DNA of 33,178 nucleotides from Reticulitermes lucifugus (lineage: Eukaryota; Arthropoda; Insecta; Blattodea; Rhinotermitidae), in contig JAKCWW010006262.1 of the NCBI GenBank assembly GCA_026260175.1, forward strand, positions 1 through 33,178. Direction: 5' to 3'. A program made the translations under genes and the position numbers. How positions within the stretch are numbered: position 1 is the stretch's first letter; every line of letters starts with the position of its first letter. This document shows, piece after piece, positions 23,655-33,178 of this stretch. A model generated the notes under the pieces. The model was not told where the DNA came from and did not search any database. It worked only from the letters and a program-made list of their open reading frames with translations.

Positions 23655-23745
23655 TTGCGGTGGATTCGGAGCAGTTAACGTTACAGTGGACTGTATTTGC
23701 GAGGTCTCTGGGTTAAATTCCAAATTCAGACCAACTATATTACAT
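23655..23745 (+). mobile_element. Decayed tRNA-like SINE head
   Basis: On the plus strand gcagttaacgttacagtgg corresponds to an A box and D arm. It is followed by ctgtatttgcgaggtctct and a near-canonical box B, gggttaaattcc (23710-23721). The order and spacing match tRNA-head SINEs. The following sequence (ccaactatattacatggagccc) does not match the bodies of families A or B, so this is a third type or an unrecognised body. The 3' end is not defined. Confidence 0.5.
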
Positions 23746-25619
23746 GGAGCCCTTTCCTGTGAGTTATAAGAATGCCTACTACTGCACAATTTAGACTTTC
23801 ATAATCGTCTAGTATCATACAACTTAAATTTATATAATGGAATGTGAATTGCAAAACCCCATCCAAAAAAGAGATGTCACGCTATGTATATGCGAAAATT
23901 ATTATCGTAACAGATCCATTTTGAGAATATTCAGTGTGAAATCTCCTGTCCTGTGCAGCTGTATCTTAATACATGGTTTGGTCAGTAATGCTGGTGACAC
24001 AAATTGGCGGCCGCACAGCACTGTGATCCCAGAGGCCGAAAAAGACCTATAGATTCCCACTGCCAGATAAGGTAGTGGCACTTGAGTAGGTAGTATTTCA
24101 TTGGACTAGATAAGAAGGTAAGCGCAGCCAGGTGGAATACCTAGTAAGGAGATTAAAAAGGTATATGTTGTTGGAAAATACTAATAAGATCCAAACATCT
24201 TCATCTACAATGTAATATCCTTCTTGTATCTAACCTGCACTTAAACATATATTACAAAAAAGATTTACAGCTAGAAATGTTATCCACAAGAAGGCAGAAG
24301 GCCAACACTCTCTTGGATTAGAGTGTTACACAAGAGGCACGCAGTATATTTTCTTGAGAACTTCGCCTCCTCTAACCAACAGGATGTTACAGTTGAAGAC
24401 TGAGTCACGCTGTAGGCTACTTGAGCTACTTGATGCATTATTTATTGAGAGAACCTAAGCATTAAAATATACTGCTCCCTATTTCATAGAGAAAAACAGA
24501 ATAATTTATAACGCAGTTCATATGAAATGTTAAAATCAGAAACAGGGGTTGCGTAGCTTCGCAGCAGAGGGCTCACCAGACTTGCTTGATGTGTTTGTCT
24601 TCTATATGCCTTTAAGGCAGAAGCAGGTTTTGCTGCTCTGGCGTTCGATTTGAACTATTAACTCTAAGTTATAAACTTTACAAATTTCATAATTTTTATT
24701 TGTCACTGTCATATTTCAGATGTCAAATTCTAACCCTTCATGTAAGATAGGCCTATATCCAGAATTTGCAAACAGAGTGCAATATAAAGGTAAATTTTTA
24801 TTGACCATTTTTTTAACAGGCAGATGTAATGTGTTTATTAGAAAAGATATGCAAATTTAAAATTTTCCTTACACTTGTAGTCCTCAGTTCGATTACTTCA
24901 TGAGATAGTGACTATTCTACACCGAGACGGAAGTAGTACAGTACATTTTTCGGTTAGCACCATTCTACCACACTACATGGACTTACCTCTTAGAAGTGAG
25001 TAATTTTTATACTCACCATAGTGATTACCTCAAATCTCAGACATTATTATTTTGTAATACTATTCCTCAGACTAAATAGACATAATATTGTTATTATCAA
25101 CAGCATTTAACACCCAAACACAATATTATTAAACACAGTATAAGAATAAGACCTCGTGAGCTGGTGCATGTCCTTCTAGAATAATGAACATTAAGGTTGT
25201 TACTATGTAACTCCAGTAAATATGTCACATTAACGCTTCAGATTGCTTTGCACTAATAACCCCTCCACAAAATGAAATTCACAAAAGCATTTTTCATTAG
25301 ATATTTTCATGCGACTTGGTAGAGCTTCCCTTCTGTGATTTCAAGGAAAATTTATACCGTAATTTTCGCAGATTTAGTTAAGGTTAGCGGCCATGTGATT
25401 ACTTCTCCCTATACGAGAGTGGCAGTGGCTTTCGAAGGAGTCGTGCAAGCACATTTCAGGAGGTGCTTCTAATCACTGTCAGCAAAATCAACGGAAAGTG
25501 CTTAAAGAATACGTTACTGTACCTAAATTTAAACCGAATTTTCTACCTTTTTCATGGTTGAAACATCGCCCTCACTCCTTTTCCAGAGTCTTATTTTTGA
25601 TGAAGTATATATTATACAT
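23746..25619. other. No gene or repeat recognised
   Basis: Ordinary AT-rich sequence. A plus-strand frame of 71 codons at 23837-24052 is unrecognised. A stretch near 25387-25450 (ggttagcggccatg, later tggctttcgaagg) vaguely resembles a tRNA head but is too degenerate to call. Confidence 0.5.
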
Positions 25620-25795
25620 AATGCGACTCGCTACGGGCTGGACGTTTCGGGGTTCCAACCGCAGTGGAAGAGGTCCTCCGCACTCGTGCAGACGAGCGCT
25701 AGGGCCTACACGGCATCTTAAACGATGGGTACCAGAGCGCTTTCCCGGGGGTAAAATTGCCTGGTCGTAGCGTTAACCCCCCCCCATCTAGAGCC
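25620..25795 (+). mobile_element. tRNA-derived SINE, family B, copy 2
   Basis: The head contains tgcgactcgctacggg (25622-25637), then ctggacgtttcgg and a box B, ggttccaacc (25651-25660). The downstream body gatgggtaccagagcg and tttcccgggggtaaaa (about 25722-25757) matches copy 1 (tatgggaactggagct, tttcccgggaggtag). A nine-base C run (25777-25785) and agagccaagg follow. The 90-codon plus-strand frame at 25498-25770 is a by-product. Compared with copy 1 the middle of the body has diverged, and the A-rich linker is replaced by a GC-rich segment (gtcctccgcactcgtgcag). Confidence 0.65.
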
Positions 25796-26411
25796 AAGGT
25801 TAAAGAAAGAGTAGTACTATACCTCTACTCCCGCTCTGTGCGTTAAAGGCTTGTTATAGGGTAAAATTTAACTTTACTTTTAACTTTTACTGTTTATAGA
25901 AGCATTGAAATTTGAAACCGGAAATGTTTTGCAATTAGCATCCCGCCCATGCCATTGAGATTGGTGTAAGTTATCTTACTAAGTGAAGACAAAGTATTTA
26001 TCACGTTGGTAATACTTTTCTTGTTTGGTCCAGTTTACGAGGATAAATTCCTCATTACTTTGAACCGAAAAGTGGGCGTCACTTATTTAAACGAGGTGCA
26101 TTAGTCTCAAGTATTCTGATTGCTGTTTCACTTTCCACCCAGAAAATAAACGCTCGTGTACGCTTTTCTTCACCACTAATCATCCTGCTCATTAACAACA
26201 CACCCCTAACTACAGGGTTCTGCAGGTTTCCGTCTCAGTTAAGAAATTCTTAAACCTCGTGTGTGATATCAGACTGACGAAATTACGTAGAGTATTTGGG
26301 AAGAAACAAATCACACACACTTGCACATCACAAAATAAAAGCAATTCATATTAATGCCATGATGGCTTTGCCCTACCTTTAATTCAAAACTTCCTGTCCA
26401 CTCGTACCAAG
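25796..26411. other. No gene or repeat recognised
   Basis: Plain sequence between SINE B copy 2 and the 39-bp duplication. Confidence 0.55.
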
Positions 26412-26489
26412 TTTAAAGAAACAAAACACTGCTGTCAATCAACCAGCCTCTTCAAAGAAACAAAACACTGCTGTCAATCAACCAGCCTC
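26412..26489. repeat. Tandem duplication of a 39-bp unit
   Basis: Units 26412-26450 and 26451-26489 are adjacent and differ at one base only (ttt against ttc near the start). Each contains acaaaacactgctgtcaatc and aaccagcctc. The high identity in a region otherwise full of decayed repeats suggests recent replication slippage or unequal exchange. An artefact of assembly is possible. Confidence 0.95.
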
Positions 26490-27465
26490 ATTAAATGATC
26501 TGTGATAATGAAGAAAGTAACTTTTAGTATCAACTTATACAGAAGTTCTCAATAAAGTAATATTTTGGTACTTGAAAACACAGTTCATAAGAAACGATTT
26601 TGTATTTTTTTCTGTATTCGATCAAACTTTTACACCTGTATGATCCTGATAATATTGACAAGGTTTTTGCAGATGGGATTTTAAGAAAGTGTAGATTCGC
26701 GAACACTTCCATTTTATTCTATTTCTCTCAACGTAAGGAATAAAATGTATTTCACATTTGTGTGTTTCAGAACACAAGAAAAATTCTAAATATTACAGCA
26801 TATCCTACAATCTGAATGTAATGAACATAAATGGCACCATTCGAAATATCTTTGTCTTTCTTTGATCCATCATTTGAAATAGGGAAACACAAAGCACACA
26901 TTCATATCTCTAATTCATCATCCAGTGATTCGGTAGAATAGAGTACATGCTGATACGAGTAACTATTGTGAAATGGAATAATTTCATGTTCAGAGTTCTT
27001 ACCTTTGAATTATAAATGTGTGGTATAATTTTATGCGACAGATGACTTCTTGAAGACCCCACATAATTCAAGCCTATTTTACCCCTATATACACATACAT
27101 ATATGTAAATTAGGCGGATTACTTCTCGGAGCGCTTGAATCTACAACCATAGTAGCGTATACGTGCTTTTAAACATATATTTAAGCAACATAAATAAGTA
27201 ATAAAAGCTAATTTAATGGTAGTTTTATTAATTAACGTAGTACACTGCTTAAAAATCATCGTATTCCGGCGAGATTGAAGGAAGAAGAAGTACAACAGGT
27301 ACCTAATTAGACGGCGCTATCTACCGTCTAGACGTTATTTTTTTAATTCCTTTGGATTCGTGTTCTTCAATGTTTACACTTATAGCGAGTGTTTAATATT
27401 CTTATATCGCAATATTTCAGATCCTCATACCTCATATTCACATAAAACACGACAGCATTATATGT
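26490..27465. other. No gene or repeat recognised
   Basis: AT-rich DNA. The only frame noted is 60 codons on minus at 26530-26712, and it is unrecognised. Confidence 0.55.
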
Positions 27466-27495
27466 TTATATTTATTTATTTATTTATTTATATTT
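27466..27495. repeat. (TTTA)n tetranucleotide microsatellite
   Basis: About six TTTA/ATTT units end in tatttcacc. Such tracts often arise at the 3' ends of retroelements, but no element body can be identified next to it. Confidence 0.92.
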
Positions 27496-27734
27496 CACCA
27501 ATGTCTTACATTTCAAAGCCAATTAGTAAAGGCTTATAGTACTAAGAATTAATTAGATGGTTACATACAATAAATAGGACTGATACAAAAATCTGTAATA
27601 ATGCGTTTTTATAGCACTACAGGTCAGTACGGCTCAGAGCTTCCAGATTTCCCACTTTATGAAACTTGTTTGTACACATCTGTTAGGACTTGTTGGACGA
27701 GAATTCGGCCCATCATAGTACCCTACTCACATAG

Positions 27735-27860
27735 CACAAAAATGTACAGACAAAAGTCTTCTATCTGTGCCCCGGGTGGAATATTCCAAAACCGTGATCC
27801 CAGTGTTGGAGCTATAAGAGACTGCATATGCATTAGATCGGGCGACCATGCTTAAATGGT
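27735..27860 (-). mobile_element. tRNA-derived SINE, family C, damaged box B
   Basis: On the minus strand the sequence reads from the right as ggtcgcccgatctaatgc (head start and A-box region), then gcagtctcttatagctcc, then gggatcacgg, then ttttggaatattcc where ggttcgaatcc would be expected. It ends in acccggggcacag. Read on plus in the by-product frame (27601-27855) this gives APGGIFQNRDPSVGA. This is close to the APGGIRTRDPS-type peptides that antisense tRNA box B regions commonly yield. Box B therefore carries a small rearrangement that would disable the internal promoter. The left (3') limit is uncertain. It lies about 80 bp from SINE B copy 3 in the same orientation. Confidence 0.5.
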
Positions 27861-27939
27861 GAGTAATTGTGCATCTAAATTGACTATCTAATTAACCGGT
27901 AACTTAATACAACCTAAGTTACAGAACGTAATACTGCAA

Positions 27940-28190
27940 AACGTAAGCACTTCCCCTATCACAGTACGCCTGATAAATCTCTGGCCATGGAAGGGAGTGG
28001 TCAACTTCACATCCCGGACGCTTTGAACCAAGGAGAAAAAACTGATACCCACTAAACTGGAGGCTGAGTGAAACCCAGATCCACTTTGGGCGTTCTGAAC
28101 AGCAGAAGAATAACTTTCCTCTGCGGGGATCGAAATCCACGTCGTCCAGCACATAGCCTGTTTAGCATACGTACTACGGTATACCGGTTT
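27940..28190 (-). mobile_element. tRNA-derived SINE, family B, copy 3
   Basis: The head is at the right. On the minus strand the A-box region is within ccgtagtacgtatgctaaac (28160-28179). It is followed by ggctatgtgctggacgacg and a box B, ggatttcgatcccc (28125-28138). The stretch tatgtgctggacg parallels tacgggctggacg of copy 2. The body on minus translates through SGYQFF, LGSKRPG and EVDHS. From memory, arthropod artefact peptides of this family contain NGYRGLFPWGVKRPGREVDHS, so this copy carries more of the 3' body than the other two. Minus-strand frames of 122 and 77 codons (27888-28256 and 27919-28152) and a plus-strand frame (28068-28280) are all explained by the element. No protein-coding role is inferred. 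Confidence 0.65.
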
Positions 28191-28651
28191 CACAATATCT
28201 ATATTAAACCTGGAAGCACGTTTATAAATAAGTTTACCTTGAAACTTGCTATTCAACTGAGTTCTTTATTTCAAACATAAGTCTTTTTAACGAGGTTCAA
28301 GAGAAGAGGAAATAATAATTGAATTTGGAATCAGGTAGAACGAAAGCCGAACAAATACAAGTCAATCAGTTTTTACGTTGGTGACTGGGATACATGGACA
28401 CGAAACAAGAATTTACGAGAGGCGGGTATTTTTTCCTCTTTGATGGCGGATCCGGTCGCATTCCAATTGCCTGATCGGCAGTCCTGTGTATTTTGTGCCG
28501 GCTTACTTCGTAGTTACATTAACTATCGCCCCATGAAGTGACGGACCAGGAACTTGATCATCACGCAACGTGGCTCTGCCCAGAGGGTTGATCCTGCAGG
28601 CAACAGCGACACATGCTCACCTGCTACTCTCTTCACAGATGTTGCATTTCC
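28191..28651. other. No gene recognised; somewhat GC-richer
   Basis: The part at 28440-28620 is richer in G and C than its surroundings (for example ggcggatccggtcgc and gtggctctgcccagaggg). It may belong to an unrecognised repeat, but no tRNA-like boxes or inverted ends were seen. Confidence 0.45.
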
Positions 28652-28902
28652 TTTTTCATGGATCAAAAGCCCCTAGTGGGCCAGGGCCTCCTCATGATCG
28701 AGGCTACGCGATCACACTCATTTAGACACACCACACTCGGTAGGACCCCTCTGGACAAGTGATCAGCCCGATAGAGAGGCCTCTACCTGACAACTCACAA
28801 GAGACAGACATCCATGCCTCCGGCGGGATTCGAATCCACAATCCCAGCAACCGTGCGGACGCAGACCCACGCCTTAGTCCACGCGGTCACTGGTATCGGC
28901 AG
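28652..28902 (-). mobile_element. tRNA-derived SINE, family A, copy 3
   Basis: This is a minus-strand copy of about 250 bp. It starts on plus with a run of T and catgg (the element's 3' end), then gcccctagtgggccagggcc, and continues through the shared body. Box B on the minus strand is a perfect ggattcgaatcc (28826-28837). The A-box region ends with ccgcgtggactaaggcg, which resembles the D arm of tRNA-Arg (inference). Relative to copies 1 and 2 it lacks about 10 bp in the block following tacctgacaac. No clear target-site duplication was found. The plus-strand frame at 28814-29008 starting MPPAGFESTIPA is a by-product. The near-identical string MPPAGFEPTIPA is one I recall from many cockroach predicted proteins. 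Confidence 0.9.
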
Positions 28903-30939
28903 AGTGTTTGCGTTAGACGTGGTTAATAAAATTTTATATGAACATGTTCCGATCCACATAAAATTTGAATTTTCAATGGCTGTGAGAACTCAGATTATAG
29001 TTCGCTAAGTTATATTAATATATACACTTAAAGGTGGTTACCAATGTTTCGGAGTAATCGGCTGTCTTCTTATTTGGGATAGGTAGAAATAAGAGGTTCT
29101 TCTGAAAGTTAGTAACCTCTTATAAAACCAAACTTTACAGCAATAATTTCGACAATCGCTGCTGAAGCCATCCAATCACGTGCCAGATAATAGCACTTAT
29201 ACTTCCAGGTGACAATGCAGTAGGCAGATGACCCTTAGAATGGTATCAGTAAAGAATAATTTGAAATACTTAAGACTTAAGGCATTTGAAAGCTCGTTCA
29301 GTACCATAGATGTTGAAATTTTTTCTTGAAATTTCTAGCAGGGTCAAGCTTGTAATTCTTAGCAATCTTGACACTTCATATTTTCCATAGCATGGTGGGT
29401 AATCAGATTCTGGAAGCGATATTGGCATACTTCCCAAGAACTGAAAATTAAGTCCTGAGGGAAAAAACGAAACTATAGCATCTGAAGTGAACAGAACTTT
29501 GTAAATTCTTAACATTGTCATCCCATTTAACCTGCTTGCATCTACTGCCAAGATTGAGAATGAGTGGTGCTTTATCTCTAATTCCCATATACGCCTTCAT
29601 GGCTATTACAGTGACAACTTTACCTTTTTTACGCTATCGTCCTATTTAACCCGACAGTGATAAGCAGAACACGAAGGGCTGTGGGAGGAGAGGGTAGCGC
29701 GCTCACTCCATAAAAAAGAAATAGGTGTAGTTTCTCAGAGTCTTATAATCTTTCCGCAATACATTAGGCTTAAGTTATAGGTGCAACAGCTGGTTTCTGT
29801 CACACGGCAAGTTCGTTTTAGGATTTTCTTAAGGTTGGAAGCAAGCAGCTTACTACAACCATAAAACTCGCGTGGATAAGACAAAGGAGTAAGGCGTTAA
29901 ACAGAAGTAAGTAAAATTTGAATCAGAGGTGTATTTTAGAAGACACACTAATATTATGCATCATTAACTCAGTAATAACATCCCGCCCTCCATTTTGTAA
30001 TAGATCTAGAACTAGAAGTTTCACCACCACTAATATCAGAGTCCAAGAACAGACCCTAAATGGGGTATACTTCACACTCCTAAAACGTGGGTAATATGTG
30101 TATGCTGTTATTAATTTTCACAAAAATGTCATTTCCGAGTTCCGGATTATTTTTTCACTAACAAACTACATGAAGCACAGTTCTTATGCAGAAGCTAATA
30201 ATCAACATATGTTCTGCTCTTTTTGATATTCGAAAGCACATGGAATGATTTTCCGTTCCAGAGAGTTTTTCGCCTTCTTAAGCTATTAACTTTGTGGTGT
30301 ATCATCTGATAAAGGCAAAAATCTTCGACTAAATTATTTGTGTCTGATTCAGTTTAACAGATTATAACCTACAATGTCAATAGAAAATAATTAAATAATT
30401 ATGATTTTTTTTAATATGTAATTCTTCCCTTTAATTCGGGCATGGATTATTATGAGTTCATATTCTGGGTTTTAGTTGCTTTGTGATCGAACGTGCTAAA
30501 TGACATGCATTTCATATGGCTAAGGATTCATTCGTATGTAGGTACTTCCCTGACTCATTATCTTACTTTCCTTCTGCGTGGGACAATGTAAGACTGCCAT
30601 GTGTTAAACGTAGACTATTTACATTCAGCCACATGTATGGCGGAATTACACGCGATTTTTACTCGTCTACAATTTTCAAGAATTGTACAGTTGATAGGGA
30701 CCTGTTCATTTTTCGTAACTTTTGTATAAACGGCACAGGGTAAGGGTCACTCTGAAACTTATGGAGCACTGTGACTGAACACTTAAATTTCATTCTAACT
30801 GTATTAATGTAATTTTTGGCGTTTTCCGTTTCATTACTACTATCCCTGTAAAAAAGACCGTCTATTCATTGTTTAATATTAAACTCTAGAGAGAAGAAAA
30901 TGTTTCAGTTTATATTTTCTGATAACGTTAATTTATTTT
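28903..30939. other. No gene or repeat recognised
   Basis: AT-rich DNA with unrecognised frames of 93 codons (minus, 29270-29551) and 75 codons (plus, 30516-30743). A small GC-richer patch at 29640-29705 has no identifiable structure. Confidence 0.5.
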
Positions 30940-31125
30940 TGTTTCCCTGTTATTTTTTCACACTGTCTTTGTATATTCATTTATTCTCTTTCCTTGCACT
31001 AATGTCCCTCTTTATATTGCTCCGTTCTTTGTTTTTTCCAGCTTCATTTTTCCCCTTTTTATTTTGCCTTTCTTACCATGCATATACTGCTCTTCTTTCT
31101 CCTCCTCTCCTCCGTTCCCACATTC
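30940..31125 (+). repeat. Pyrimidine-rich low-complexity tract
   Basis: The plus strand is dominated by T and C (for example ttctttgttttttccag and ttctttctcctcctctcctcc). A 94-codon open frame across it (30900-31184) is almost entirely Phe, Leu, Ser and Pro, as expected when such a tract is translated, and should not be read as a membrane protein gene. The tract could resemble a polypyrimidine tract upstream of a splice acceptor, but no coding exon follows. Confidence 0.7.
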
Positions 31126-33178
31126 CAAGCCTGCTGGGTGTTCAGAATAAGTTTTCGTCATCCATACAGTCTCGTTATCATTAGCATAGATTCGATCTAT
31201 TATCAGGTTCTGTATGTCGCTTCAGGAACTTGTTCTCACCCCCGGCTGCGTCTCCGTAACCACGAAATCTCTGACATCGCGATGACTGCCCAGGTTACCC
31301 AATAAACACACACCTACTTCACCATTATGGAATCAAAGAGAAATGCCTCCAGGATTATTTAGCGCCCCCGTTTTTTATATTCTTCCCCAATCATCCGTTG
31401 TGATGATAATACACTTTGTGCGTGCCTGCCAAACCCCGACTTACAAATTGGTTTTGAATCACGGAGTGGAATTAAGGTTGTTGAAATGGGTGCGAGTGAA
31501 TATAGGCCTGAAGTGAAAAACGTAAGGCCACCTGGTCTGTAAAAATGGCTACGATTTATCCCATAAATTATGTGTATATGTTCTTGTGTTAAAAATGCAA
31601 CCTACGAGAAACTCCTGATCAAAGAGGTCGAAGAATATTGCAATTTTTTCTGTTTCGAATAGGGTATAGTTCATAGCTTTTATCCAGACGATGTGCAATT
31701 CTATTGGATCTAAATTATGAATAAAGTTATTTAATTTCTTACAATATTAACTACAGTGTTTAAAATATTCTTTCCATTCCACAGCAATCCATGTGTAATT
31801 TTCGGCGGACAATTTGAGACAGTTCTTGCTCTAAGCGTTTTGGTTTTCCCCTCATTTATTGTTACACATATGCCCTGTATTATTTCATATGTTGTAGTAA
31901 GAATAGGTAATGTGTAAACATAAACCGCAGTTTCAGGAAAGATAGCCTTACGTCACCTGAAGGACTAAAATAAAAGTAACAGAAGATAAGACATGGACAC
32001 TCCATATAAGCTATATATTACGTGTTTAAGACTTCTGACAGCTGGTTGTGTATATTCCGTTAAATGCTGTTGGCTGTTTTCATCTTAAGGACAGAAACAA
32101 AATAGCGTCTAAGGGATTGTAATTTTTTCTAAACAAGTACATTAAGAAATATTACAGAATACAAATGTAGTGTAATATACCAACATTGCCAGTAGTATTC
32201 TAGGTACAAAAATTCTTTACTGAAGGAAAATCACTGCAATCATAATCGACTGTTTGCACCATGTTCCTCATAAACATAGCCGCGTCTACTATCTCAAAGA
32301 GATGAGAGATTTTTTCCGTGGTCTGAATTTGCCATTAACTGTACCTGAATTTGAACCTCTAGAAGGACAATCTGATTACTAAGTCTTTGAAAAATATGGC
32401 GAATTCAAACGCTTTCGAATGACACTAACAAATTAAAATTGCATGCATGAATAAATTAAAAGCAGATTAAGTTCAGTTCAGAATATTTTTGCTTCTCCAT
32501 TGTTATCCCCCAAAACGTTTGTGTATATGTGGACCGCTAATTAAGGAAATCATGAAGGACAGAATTTTCGATAGACCTAAGGGGATATGAAGGAGGATCT
32601 TGAATGCACTCAAAGGGTGGCCACAAATTTCGTCTTAAATATCAAGAACAAGAATTACGAGTCATTACCTAGAAAACGTCTCGGTGCTTACCAAGTCATC
32701 TCGTGGAAAAGGCTTCTGACGCGCATCTTGACATCTCTCCAACAGACTTGATTGTTTTAGTGACAAACACGCCCTACTCTTTCATCAAATTATGTTATGG
32801 TAATTGAGGCACAAGGATTTCTGCTGAGTACTGATGCTCAAATTTAATGAATATCCCAGAGGACAAACACAAAAGCAAAAGATCAGTAGCTATATTTGGG
32901 TGAAATCAGGATGCAACTTCTGTATTGATACTGTGTCTTTAAATTGTCCTGAATTTCTTTTGTGATTCACTTATAATTGTTGGTGTAAAGACAAAGTTTG
33001 GGGTTTTGTTGTAGCCCAATATTTAAAAGTCTATAAGATCTATCAGTTGTTAAACATGCGCTAATAAATTTTTCTTGTCATACTTTCTTACAGAACTAAT
33101 TTCATAACAATTTAATTTAACTTTATTCTGTAATCACCGTGCATCTTTTCACAGTCACTATTTACATACACCAACTGG
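31126..33178. other. No gene or repeat recognised
   Basis: The stretch 31220-31300 is GC-richer (ccccggctgcgtctccg) and open on plus for 75 codons from 31078, but matches no family I know. The remainder to the window end is AT-rich and featureless. Confidence 0.5.

Noticed and set aside
25385..25450. tRNA-like head on plus (ggttagcggccatg with ggctttcgaagg)
   Set aside because: Box B is poor and the spacing too long; kept only as a note in the surrounding region.
27888..28256. Minus-strand open frame of 122 codons, the longest in the window
   Set aside because: It lies over SINE B copy 3; the peptide is the translation of the repeat and not of a host gene.
30900..31184. Possible membrane protein rich in Phe and Leu
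   Set aside because: It is explained by translation of a pyrimidine-rich low-complexity tract.

Overview
The window looks like non-coding nuclear DNA from an arthropod, most likely an insect. It is AT-rich by eye and has no long open frame: the longest stop-to-stop reading frames are about 95-122 codons, and the best of these lie inside interspersed repeats. I see no operon structure, Shine-Dalgarno pattern, CRISPR array or rRNA, and no tRNA gene with a pairable acceptor stem. What can be supported is a graveyard of short retroelements, mostly tRNA-derived SINEs, plus microsatellites and small tandem duplications. The chance peptides read from several SINEs (for example a frame with RPLPDNTQHS, a frame with AGFESTIPA, or a frame with PDRLWGPT) resemble spurious peptides I remember from cockroach and termite (Blattodea) gene sets. 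That points to Blattodea, but it is memory-based inference.

Layout. 1-2579: a CA microsatellite at the edge, then featureless DNA. 2595-2840: SINE family A copy 1, minus strand, with recognisable target-site duplications. 3174-3208: a TA microsatellite. About 5594-5659: a possible LINE ORF2 C-terminal scrap. 7059-7318: SINE A copy 2. 10475-10896: three near-perfect short inverted repeats. 12626-12740: a copy of a widespread arthropod repeat, recognised by its frame RFEFLTAMLLKIQIL. 13065-13275: SINE family B copy 1, plus strand. 14255-24000: mostly plain DNA with several heavily decayed tRNA-like SINE heads (about 14290, 18380, 21500 and 23690), microsatellites near 16.1 and 16.8 kb, and a 10-bp minisatellite at 22221-22260. 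25620-28902: the densest repeat zone, with SINE B copy 2, a 39-bp tandem duplication, a (TTTA)n tract, a SINE of another type at about 27740-27860, SINE B copy 3 immediately beside it, and SINE A copy 3. 30940-31125: a pyrimidine-rich low-complexity tract. The rest shows nothing I can name.

There are no genes here that can be said to work together. The window is best read as an intron interior or intergenic DNA. I found no convincing new system. The points most worth checking are the SINE families, the shared 3' body of family B, the nested-looking cluster at 27.7-28.9 kb, and the two tandem-repeat loci.
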